Shown piece after piece: positions 34,089-43,970 of a stretch of 64,000 nt of DNA. A program made the translations under genes and the position numbers. Source of the DNA: Nothophaeocryptopus gaeumannii (lineage: Eukaryota > Ascomycota > Dothideomycetes > Mycosphaerellales > Mycosphaerellaceae). Where the stretch lies: positions 434,001-498,000 of the forward strand of contig JASISA010000025.1 of assembly GCA_031771865.1 (NCBI GenBank), written 5' to 3'. Every line of letters starts with the position of its first letter. The stretch's first letter is position 1. Under the pieces are notes generated by a model. The model worked only from the letters and a program-made list of their open reading frames with translations. It did not search any database and was not told the DNA's origin.

Positions 34089-37000
34089 TAGGTCTGACCT
34101 AACTTGCCGTCCATATGAACACTCGCTGAGTCTACAACAGGCTAGAAACGATCTCATGAAGCATTGGCGTCCGGGCCTGGCAATTTGGCATTTATGAAGC
34201 GGTCGTTCTGCATAGCGATACGGCGTATCATATGGATATACCCGGCTGAAATTTGGGGATTTATTCTACACCATCAACATCATCATCATTATGAACACCA
34301 TTATTTCACACAGCTTGTTCTGGGGGGCTGGAGCCTTACACGATCACGATTTCTTTACGACATACATGACAGAGTCATTGAGGCTGGATGCCTCTTCAAC
34401 AATCGTTCGTCGAGAGCGATGCTTCTTGGACAGATTGGTTTCAAAACACATGATGGACGATAGTGTGCATTAGCTGTAGCCTCAGTGCAGAGAGTCGTCA
34501 TGAAACGTGTGTCCCTTTCTCATCGTACGTTACCTATGTTGTGTGTCTCTCGATCTACGCCAGCAGTCTTGAGCCTTGTACGCACGCCCTCTGCTTAGGA
34601 GCAGCAGGCTTTCCTCGACACGGTGGCGTCCCTCTCTAACGAGTGCCTCTGCTCTGCAGCTGCGTGACACTCGCACCGCCACGTACCCTCCCCCTCCTTG
34701 GCGTCTCCGGCGTGATGAGACGGCCTGATTGGCGCTTCCACATCTATCCCTTCTGAAAATCTCTGCTACCACCCCAACGTAGTGTCCTTTGCGCAGGCAA
34801 GATCGAAGATCGCGCTGCGCATCGCTTTCACTTTCGAGGTGTGCGCTACGGCACTCGGTGGCTTCGTGAACCTACTCCAGACTCCACCTGTTTAATGGCA
34901 TGTGATTCGTCCCGTGGCTTCGTTCCTGTTGTTACCTGCTTGTCGCACCCGATTTCGGGCGTTAGGCCCATGGACTTGTTCTCCTAGTTGAGTCTAGTCA
35001 TCGCCGTCGTCAGATTTGGTAGGGCTGAATGTCTCTCCGTTGTTGCTTGACTGATGACACACTTGCTCGTCTAGTCATTAATTGGTCTCGTCTCTCGTAG
35101 CGGCGATGAGAGTGAATGGCAGTGTGTAAGTGGGTTGCCCAAACCTTCCGGTTCAGCTTGTTCTTCGTTGACATGCTCTTGCGCACTGCCTTGATGACTC
35201 TCCAAACTCTACAAGGCAACACCGCCATCGCTGCCATGCTGCTGGAACTCTGGTAGTACTGCGCGACATCACAGCCTTGACCCCGCCCAGTCACCCGATG
35301 GCCATAGCGACGTGTTTGGCGCAAATGTTGCTACATCGCCCAGCCAATTTGACCCCAACGACCCAACAGTGACACTTGGCGGAGCGTATAGCTCAAGCGT
35401 CAATGATGCAACGCATCTCTTATTCCCATATCTCTCAAATGCCGGCTGCAGATGGTTCCAAGAGTGCGTTTTTGTGGACGTCCCTTTATGGCAATGCAGT
35501 CCAGCGTCCATCCGCAGCGTCATTCTCAGCACATAACTGTTTTAGGCGGGCACATCATTGTGGAGACGCTCTTCAAAGCACTTTTCGCCCGAAGCAAAAT
35601 CGGCATTGTCGGCCTTCAATGTCACGTCGCATGCCACAGACCACTGCTCGGAAACATATCAAACAATACTCCAATCGCTTTTGGAGCGAGCTCGAACGCT
35701 GGTCTGTCCCTGCGCAGGAGGCAGGCTCTGCCACAAGATCTCTCGCGTCGGCCCATGGCGAGAGTCCGCGAAGCCTGAGGGCGTAAGCTACCAGCAAAGG
35801 AAAGTTGGCTTGGCTTGTGCACTGACAACTCGACCGGAGTTTCAGGCGGATCTAATCGAGATCATCGACGAGCCTCCAATGAGGAATTACTTCCCATGAA
35901 CATGGAAAATGCGCCAACAAAGATGATTACGTCTGACTCTGCCTGAGCAGGACCTTAAAGACACTCAAAGGATACCACGGTCGAAGACGGTGCTGTTTCT
36001 TCAGACACGTTGCAAGAGAGACCTCACCTCTTGCAGCGTATGACTTGATCCTCGCATAATTTCTCTATGACAGGAGGTCCAAGGTATCGTCCTTCACAAG
36101 CCGTAAAAACGACCATCCCGATCAAGGCGGCATCAACTCCCCTTCCACTTTCGGATCCCAGCGGAAGACAGACGAGGGGGAGTCGCCAAGCTCACAACTG
36201 CAGCTTCGTGGTACAGCTAAGGCATCGTCCCAAGATGCTGCCACGTGCTTGGCCAACAGATGTTTCCGTGAAGGTCTAGACCGCCTTCCAATGCATCCAA
36301 CTCGTACGATGTTGAACTGAGTAGGTGGGTCGTAGCGAACATACAGCTGCAGGCTGTTGTCGCATCCTTGCTAGGCTTACTGTAGCTTCCAAGGTCTTAT
36401 AGGTGGCAAAACTTGGGTCGAACTGCTCAGATCATCTTCCTATCAACTCCTGGAGCCGAGTCCTACACATACATACTCCTATCCGTTGGACAACGAGAAG
36501 CTCAAGAACAGAATTGCCCCTGAGGCCGCCCTTGTATTGCAGGACTAATGAGGGCTGGTGTGAAAATTGGAGCTCGGCGCTCAAGGAGATGACAATGTGG
36601 AGGCGCGAGTCCCATTTTCGACTGATCAACAGTTGCATTCATCATGGAAGCTAGTCCGAGATCATCGAAATAACGGCCAAGAGCCCAACATTGAGGCCGC
36701 CCGGATGCGTCCTGCTCATCGCATATTATCTGGATCGTGATGTTGATGTCGCTGGTTCTCTCAAAAGATTTCTGGGTCGAAACACGTCCAAGCGCTTTCC
36801 ACGACAGAATGAATCGCTTACGCCCGCACTTGGATGGCTGTGCAAGCGCGGAAATGTCCTCACAGTCGCTCCGCCATCGCTCCGCACACGGTGCGCACAA
36901 CTCCAAAATTTTCGTGATCTTGAAAATAGTCTCTCTCATGCGAGTGCAGTCGCTGGTCGCAGACAGCTCCGTAGCCAGTGGAGGAAATGCCGCACTACAG

Positions 37001-38158
37001 CCATAGCCGTCAAGTGGTGCCATCCGAGCAGACCGGAGAGAAACACGGCTCGGCTAACGAGCATTCCGCTTCACATCGCGGCTTTCACATGCAAGCCGTA
37101 CTGAGCGCGAATACTCCGCACATAACAGAGAGTGCATCGCCGGCGCAATAGACAGCATACAGCTGATTCTTCCGGAGGTTCTTCCAAACGCTTGCATGTG
37201 ACCCCTCTTCCCTCCGTTCAAGTTGTTTCCCAACAACACGTCGTTCTTTTCTCCGGTCTGTATTCTCCAGTATGCAGCATTGTCCGTGCTTCCCGCGCTT
37301 CTCGCTCGCCGCCATTGCATACACTGGACAGCACCAGCGTCGTCCTCGTACAGAGAGGCTGTATAACACAGAAGCGTATGTTGTGCCGCAAGCTTTGCTT
37401 TTCCCTCTCCTTGCGCCTGACGAGCACTGCGACCCCCCAGATTGCCGTAGGTAAATGGCGCCCAAGCTTTTGTCTGTACAGTCGGTGCATACGTAGGCGC
37501 AAGCAGGCCGCCCAGTGGCAGTTGGACAGTCGTTCAAGAAGCGCTCCGTGCAGGTGTTTGCGCTGTCTAGCATAGCAGTGGGTGTTCTCCAGGTCCTGAA
37601 CAGCAGCGTCCTAGGTCAAGAGACGAAGGACACTACGCGTTCCCGAGGCCATGTTCGCTTCGTCCAGTGCCGGCCAGCGCAGTCGTGGATACTCTTCTCA
37701 GCAATCGAGCTCGTCCAGTATAGATGCAGACCAGACACAGCCCATTCGTAGCTTGCTCTGATTGTATAGCAGCAGTCGCGGCGCAGGACGTCGCGCTCCC
37801 CCACGCTCTAAAGAACACTGAGCCTCGCGTACATGTCGCGTACTAGTATGTGAGCAACCGATTTAGGATTCAGGACGAGGGTATTGTGCCGCCTTGGAAG
37901 CATGTTTGCGATCCTTTCAGTGAGACAGAAACTCGTGATACCTTCCACGCACCAGTCATGCCTTCTCAGTGGTGAGAGGGCCTAAAGTAGTGAACGTCTT
38001 TTCTTTTGTACATTACACCCTGTTCCCAGCCTACATTCGACGGGCCATGGAATCGCTATGCTGTTTATTTAGAACATACACATGCCATCGTATCCTCATT
38101 TTCCCCTTTTTAACCTCCATCATACCCACTCACTTCCCTCCCTTACTTCTCACACAAT
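34089..38158. other. Gene-poor 4-kb stretch
   Basis: The longest stretch in the window without a gene I can support. Frames of 100-173 codons exist (for example minus 36502-37023 and minus 37085-37573), but they overlap frames on the other strand, are Cys/Arg-rich and carry no domain. Base composition is ordinary, with no AT-rich shift and no inverted or tandem repeat noticed. Non-coding RNA or distal control sequence is possible but unproven. Confidence 0.5.
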
Positions 38159-40031
38159 CTACCTACCGAGTCTAATCACACCCGCAGCAATCAACTTCTG
38201 AATCTTCATGCGGATATCCGCGTTCCGCATATGATCCTGCAGAGCCGCCGGATCACCCTTCGCCTGCTGCAAGATGCTCTGCATGACAGGATCCTGCAAG
38301 ATCGCCATGATATCCGGATCTCTCTGGATACGCTCTTGCGCTTGCTGCTCAGTCTCACCCTCGCGAGCAGAGAATTGTGACTGCAACGCCTTCTGGCTCT
38401 GCTGTTCGATCTCACGTGCGTTCTTGCCGTCGGTATCGTGTGCAGTGGCTTCGGCGCAGACGTCCAAACATCTGTTGTACTCCTTCATGGCGAAGAGGGC
38501 TTGTGCTTTGCGGAGGTATGCTCGGATGAACGTCGGGTCACGCTTGATGGCTTCGTCACAGTCGGAGACGGCAGATGGGAAAGTCAGGAGCTTAATGAGA
38601 CAGGCGGCGCGGTTGGAGTAGCCGCGAGGGTCTTCCGGAGCGCGCTTGGTCATCTCAGTGTAGGCTTCGACGGCGGCGGGCCAGTCGCTGTCCTTGAACT
38701 TTTGATTGCCCAACTCTCGAGCCTCTTCCGCCTTTTGGGGGTCGACGTAGGACTCCTTCTCGGCCTTGATCTTCGCTTTCTCGGCGGCGCGGAGCTTGGC
38801 GAGGATGTCGGGTGTGCGGTGCTCGGTGAGAGAGCGATTGTAAAATTCGACAGCGTTGGCCATGTCGCCCTTCTTCTCGTATGCAGATCCAATGCGGCCG
38901 TATGCTTTCGCGATGAGCTTGAAGTCGGCGAAGATTTCGCGGCCATGCTCGACTGCCTTCTTGCATGCCTCGATACAGGCATCGTAGTCACCCTTCTCGA
39001 ATTGCGCCGCGCCGAGGTTGTTCAGGTATGTGATGTCCTGGTATGTCCCCCATGCTTTTGTGTAGTGCGCGATCGCCTCGTCGAATTGTCTCTTCTTGTA
39101 TTTCTCCGTACCCAAAGCCTTCTCCTTGTCAGCCTCTTCCTTCTTCTTGCGCTTCTCAACTGCCTCCTCGTCTTCTGGTTCCGGCTCTGGCTCCGGTGCC
39201 TTCTTGAGCTCCTCCTTCTTTGGCTCGGGTCTCGCATCTGGCATCTCAACATCCTCATCCTTGCCCTCGTTCTGCTCGCGGAACTTCGCGGCGTCTCGGT
39301 CGGCGTTGTCGGTCTCGTTGAACGACATGTCCACGCCGAGCAGCACAGACATGACTTGCAGGAAGCGTGGGTCAGAGAACATCTCCTGCTGCATGCCTTG
39401 TGGGTTGTTCTTCAGGTTGTTTAGCTTGGCCATAAATGCGCTGTCGCCTAGCAAGCTCGCGGTCTTTGGGTTCTTCGCTAACTTCTCGTACAGCTTCGGG
39501 TCGTTGAACATGTTGCCCAGCCCACCGCTTGGGTCCACGCCATCTGCTTTTGCCTCTGCGTCGATTGCTCGCTTGACAGAGTCCATGCCTGACTTTGCCT
39601 GAGCATTGTTTGGGTCCAGCTTCAACGCCTCTTCGAATGCTTGTACTGAGCCTAGCAGATCGCCTGTGCCGTGCAGCGCCGCTCCCTTACGACCCCAGCC
39701 TTTTGACCAGTCCGGCTTTATTTCTGTTGTCTTCGTGGCATCTTCGAGGGCCTTTCGGTAGTCTTTCAGGGAGGCATAGCAACCGGATCGATTCGAGTAC
39801 AGGACGTGGTTTTCGGGTGTGAGTTTGATCGCTTCGGAGAACTTCTCGCTATACGTGATGTCAGCACACGATCAATCACTGAAATTAGAGGTCTAGTACA
39901 TACGCTGCTTCTTCGAACTGCTTGGCTGCAAACAGTTTGTTTCCTTCTGCCTGCATTAAGTGTCAGCCATGTGTTGAGCGTTGAGAAGACCGTCCAATTT
40001 GCCTTACCTTTAGCTCGTCTGCGCTCGCCAT
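38159..40031 (-). CDS. STI1: Sti1/Hop Hsp70-Hsp90 co-chaperone
   Basis: Three exons, 40031-40008 (MASADELK), 39950-39904 and 39848-38159, give 586 aa, the usual Sti1 length. Introns are 57 nt (GTAAGG...ATGCAG) and 55 nt (GTATGT...CGTATAG). Order of domains: TPR1 (KAEGNKLFAAKQF...LYSNRSGCYASLKDY), the first DP/STI1 domain (GNMFNDPKLYEKLAKNP...MSVLLGVDM), an acidic Lys-rich linker, TPR2A (LGTEKYKKRQFDEAIAHYT), TPR2B (ARELGNQKFKDSDWPAAVEA) and the last DP domain (DPDIMAILQDPVMQSILQQA) ending IRLGR. Sti1 hands clients from Hsp70 to Hsp90 in the cytosol. A perfect three-unit heat-shock element stands 121 bp before the start codon. Confidence 0.96.
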
Positions 40032-40151
40032 GTTGAATGTTGTATTCGTATCAGGTCTTCGATGCAATCTGAAAAGGGTTTCGGTATCTGCAGAGGAGTT
40101 GGAAACGTTGAAAGAAACGGATCATAAGATCTCTTCGAGGTGGCTCGCAGT

Positions 40152-40164
40152 GAAGCTTCGAGAA
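40152..40164 (-). promoter_or_regulatory. Heat-shock element upstream of STI1
   Basis: Plus-strand bases at 40152-40164 read GAAgcTTCgaGAA, a complete inverted three-unit nGAAnnTTCnnGAAn site for the trimeric factor Hsf1. It lies 121 bp upstream of the STI1 ATG, within the 398 bp between STI1 and the MetE-like gene, which otherwise shows no gene. STI1 is a classical Hsf1 target in yeast, so the site fits the gene. Confidence 0.65.
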
Positions 40165-40429
40165 GCAGCTCTCCACACTCAAACGGCCCTGCTGGCCTGA
40201 GGCACCAAACTCTGTGCCAAACCTGAACCTTTAGGACGAGAAATCTGAATCACGGGCAACTACAAAAGCTTCCTACAATCTACATGATGGACGGTGATGT
40301 CCGGAGCTCGAAGAAACCGACGCTCTGAGAACGTTGTCTCGTCGCCCACCAAGTCATCCATTCGTGAACACTCCCCGTCGACCTGTCCATCAAAGTCCAA
40401 TGTACCAGAAGCATACAGCAACGATATCT

Positions 40430-41587
40430 TCAAGTCCCCAGTCTATAGCTCTTCACTCTCCTCTCAAAGATCTTCACACCCTCGACCCGATTCTGAATCT
40501 TCAGAAAAGCCACCTCCCTCGCGAACTCCATCTCCCCATCTCCCGCAAAAGATCGACATTCCCTGAACCCACAATCATCAGTAGCACCCAACTGATCCAG
40601 CGGAATATGCCTCGCAGCCTTCATCAAAATATCGGCGACCTCTTCAGGTGTCTCAATGGTCGTGCTTAGAGGATCAGTGACACCAATGAAGGCGATTTGC
40701 TTCACGCCTTGCGCATTTCGACGAAGGAGACGACTGATCTGCTTCAGTATCACCGGCTTGTCGACATCGGGTTCTGATGTGAAAGAGATGAGGAAGTAAC
40801 CTGCGTTGACTCTGAACAGCGATGGGAGAAAGAGGTAATATGGGATTGGTTTGCAGACGGATCCTCGCATAGGACAAGTATGAATGCCGATATTGGCACG
40901 CTCAGCAGGTGTAAAGCGTTCGAGGACGCTGTTAAGAAGGCCGACAAACCGAGCCAGGAGGATTCGGCATGTCCACGGTATTCGAGAGTCGTGCGTCTCA
41001 GCGAGTCGTCCTTCTGGAAAGTCGATGGAGACTCGTGTCGCGCCGGCTTCAAAACATCCGCGAATATCGTTTTCGAATTCGGAGATCAGATCGCGCACGA
41101 AGCTCTGCTGGGGATATTCGGGCAGGTCATCGTCGAGTGGGTAAAGGAGATAGAGAAAGCCGGGTGATGTGACCGAAGTCTTCAACAGTTTTTGACCAGA
41201 CGCAAGCGGTCTCGATCTTTTCAAACTCTGCCAGGCATAGGTCTGATACCGAAATGGTCTCTGAATAAGACGAGGCAGGCGATCCTGGCTTCCGTCTTCG
41301 CGGATAAGGAAGCATTCGCCACCAGGTGACAGACAATCTGCAAGGCCGCTTCCATCTAGCTCATCGACAAGGGGATAGATGGCTGAAGAGACGCTCCGTC
41401 GGTGCTCGCCGTCAACAAGACATGTCTCTCCGGTTGTGCTCAGGCGGGCTAGTGTCGCCGCCGTTGCTTGATCTTGCGCCTCTTGTACCACAGACCAGCC
41501 ATGCACATCATCTTGATAAGCCTCGTATGCTTCTTGTAGACTTCTCGTGTGTGGAATGCTGCCAATAGCTTCAGTTGGAATTAACAT
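40430..41587 (-). CDS. MetE-like (cobalamin-independent methionine synthase family) protein
   Basis: 385 aa, single exon; I chose the ATG at 41587 (MLIPTEAIGSIPHTRSLQ) because the longer frame starts only at a TTG. The N-terminal AIGSIPHTRSLQEAY, the central NIGIHTC metal-binding block and the C-terminal IPLDQLGATDDCGF are those of the UROD/MetE-like catalytic domain. The protein is half the length of true methionine synthase MetE, so it represents the single-barrel branch seen in fungal genomes, whose substrates are mostly untested. A thiol methyltransfer or related zinc-dependent reaction is inferred. An alpha/beta hydrolase gene lies 250 bp upstream on the same strand. Confidence 0.8.
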   Translation of the reverse strand: MLIPTEAIGSIPHTRSLQEAYEAYQDDVHGWSVVQEAQDQATAATLARLSTTGETCLVDGEHRRSVSSAIYPLVDELDGSGLADCLSPGGECFLIREDGSQDRLPRLIQRPFRYQTYAWQSLKRSRPLASGQKLLKTSVTSPGFLYLLYPLDDDLPEYPQQSFVRDLISEFENDIRGCFEAGATRVSIDFPEGRLAETHDSRIPWTCRILLARFVGLLNSVLERFTPAERANIGIHTCPMRGSVCKPIPYYLFLPSLFRVNAGYFLISFTSEPDVDKPVILKQISRLLRRNAQGVKQIAFIGVTDPLSTTIETPEEVADILMKAARHIPLDQLGATDDCGFRECRSFAGDGEMEFAREVAFLKIQNRVEGVKIFERRVKSYRLGT

Positions 41588-41837
41588 CGTCACGCAGACC
41601 CTTTGCAGTGAGCACCATCGCAACGACTTGTTGCATTCCAGCTTAAAATGCTTTCTTCACATAAAAGGGTAATCAGTCGCGAAAAATTGGCCCCAGGTTC
41701 CCCGCTCATGTCTTCGGCAGTCAGCTTTATACCCTGCTATGCGTGGCAGAGTCATGGTATCCAGGAAGGTTCCAGCCCTGGAGATATTCGGGTTGTTCCA
41801 TCTGGGAAAGTATACAAAGCGCCTCACATCTCAACCT

Positions 41838-42779
41838 CATTCAGGGAGCAAAAACCTTTGGAGGATGTCGCTGACCTTCTCGGGTTGACTCGTAAATGGA
41901 CAATGTCCAGCATCGATCTCGGTACATTTCAAGACCGGCTCCAACCTCGTCTGAGCCAGCTGGTACGATGGAGGTACCGCTTGGTCTATAACGGGGTCAG
42001 TCACCTAATGTATCAAGACATGACCAAAATTTACCTTCTTTACAAATAAGGTACATCTGTCGTGGTATCCGTTTCCATGATTCCGAACTCAAAATTTCTT
42101 CAACTGAGTCGATGGTATCAACTGCAACCATGTGCGGTACCAGGGCATCGATGAATTGCCGGGAGATCTGAGGAAGCAGATCGTTGTACATGACAGTTTG
42201 AGCACTGTCGAAGAATGTCATCAACCCGAGTTCTTGATCAACCTTCAGCCAACCACTCTGCATCGCCGAGCGTCGATAGTCGTCTGTCTTGAAAAGAGTG
42301 GATGCGATGGTCATGTGGTGAGTCAGCTTAGCTGCTTCGTGCTCGCTTGCTGTATCGATGAATTGACTGGCAGCTTCGAGACAGGGCATGCCAGACGCTG
42401 AATGGGAGACCAGGCAGATTCGTTTGACGTCTGGCAGATTTGCCTCCGTCTTCAGGGCATGCAGGATGGTGTCGACATCCAGTTCGAAAGTCCAGGGCGG
42501 GTTCCGAGGCCCAGCTCCATAGAGAGGGCTTGGGAAGATTCTGTAGCGCATGCCGTGGCTCAGACTGGGCATTGGCATCCTCATTCGAGCGAACTCCGTC
42601 TTCATGCCTGCTTCGAAAGTATCTCTCACCGACTTGGCGTATTCGGTTGTCGGCTCCGGGAGCACGATTTCGGTGCCTTGGTTCTGAAAGATGGCAATCA
42701 ACGGAGCAAGATGAAAAGCAGTGTGACACGCGCCAGGCACAAGTATAACACTCGTCTTGCCCGTAGAAGGTGATGGCAT
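41838..42779 (-). CDS. Alpha/beta hydrolase
   Basis: Two exons, 42779-42035 and 41985-41838, with a 49-nt intron (GTAAAT...CTGAC...TATAG), give 297 aa. The N-terminal beta strand with oxyanion turn is SVILVPGACHTAFHL, the nucleophile elbow is VSHSASG (Ser after His), and the catalytic His is in AGHCPF, which is supplied only by the second exon. This matches small esterase/EstA-like hydrolases that use a lid and an HGW-like opening. No signal peptide is visible, so it acts inside the cell. The neighbouring MetE-like gene on the same strand could be in the same pathway, but no further evidence supports that. Confidence 0.85.
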
Positions 42780-42980
42780 GGTTGTTGGTTCAGCTTGTTC
42801 GAGGTCGGATGTGAGCTAGGCCAAAAGCAGTTGGGAAATAAAGAGTAGGCAGGAAATGGGAGGGCGACTGCTGACAGGGCGGCGGGTTGAGAGTTGTAGG
42901 GGAGTCAGTCCGCGAGTACTGTTGGTGGTGGCGCTTGAAGGATGTGATGTGCGAGTGGATTATACGACCTACGACAGAGT

Positions 42981-43019
<39 letters not shown>

Positions 43020-43970
43020 GGTGAATCCTGTATCGTTGGTCAGCTGCTCGCCGCAATCGCACGTCCTAGCAGAGCAGAGCTCCGAGGCTGCGGCATGTGC
43101 GTGGTCGTGGGCGGTCGTCGCTGGTGCGTGGTGGTGCAGAGAATTTCTCCTCATGGCGCCAGTCAGCAGCCATTCTCCGTCGCGGAGAATTCGAGCAGGG
43201 CGAGCTGCTTGTGAAGGCATGTCTTGCGTCAGTGTCACACTTGGCTGCCAAGATTAGTAGTGAGTGAGACGAGAGTAGCCGGCCCAGTTCCCGATCATCA
43301 ATAATTCAACAATGCTGGTTCCGATAGGGAACATGACTAGAAGACGTAGTTGCTGATGGAGCCGCGTGTGATCAGTGGTGAAGAGCGTTTGATTGTGCGG
43401 AACTCTGAGGGGCAGCTGGAGTCGCAAGCGAGGCCGCGTGACAAGACTCCTTGTCGGCCTCTGTCAAGGACCTACCAAACACCAAACAGCATGGCGGTTG
43501 TGAAGGGAGCCACGACAGGCGGAGAAGGCATCATGACCTTCCAGCTTGGCCACATTCCTTGCGTGTCATTGAATGCTTGTTCAAATCTCACAACGAGGTT
43601 CAGATCGTCAAGAGTCAACCGGCCATGAGATATGTCCAGATCACGTGCTCACGCGTTCCAAAGTCCTTCAGCCAATCCAACTGCGCGCGGCTCAGGGACC
43701 ACCGACGAGGTTTGATGAGCCCCTGGCCGTATTCCACACTACGGGGACCAGAGAAGATGGACACTGTTTCACTTCTGCTGCAACTCGTGGTCCGAGCAGA
43801 CGCCTGCAATAATTGTCTGCTCTGTCGAGACCGTCCGCTCATTATTGATGCATGAAGCAGCGCGTTCGTCATTCTTTGTTTGAGCAGAGCCGAGCTGCGT
43901 AATTGAGAGATTGGCGCAGTGGTCTGTATAACCAATCTCCAGCGTCCGTTCTGCCGGCAGGACGAAGACG
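42780..43970. other. Intergenic, divergent promoters of hydrolase and TBC gene
   Basis: 1.2 kb between two divergent genes. It contains a GACA microsatellite (separate entry) and open frames up to 134 codons with no recognisable features. No gene supported. Confidence 0.5.
42981..43019. repeat. GACA microsatellite
   Basis: Nine consecutive GACA units followed by a final GACG, with a preceding imperfect unit. A perfect tetranucleotide tract of this length is expected to vary between strains. It lies about 200 bp from the hydrolase start codon. Confidence 0.9.

Noticed and set aside
36502..37023. 173-codon minus-strand frame with several cysteines
   Set aside because: The cysteine spacing fits no known zinc finger, and a similar-length frame exists on the other strand.
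37085..37573. 162-codon minus-strand frame
   Set aside because: Cys/Arg-rich chance-like composition, opposed by an equal-length plus-strand frame.
38438..39424. 328-codon Leu/Val-rich plus-strand frame that resembles a membrane protein
   Set aside because: It is the exact antisense of STI1 coding sequence; Lys/Glu codons read backwards give Leu-rich frames.
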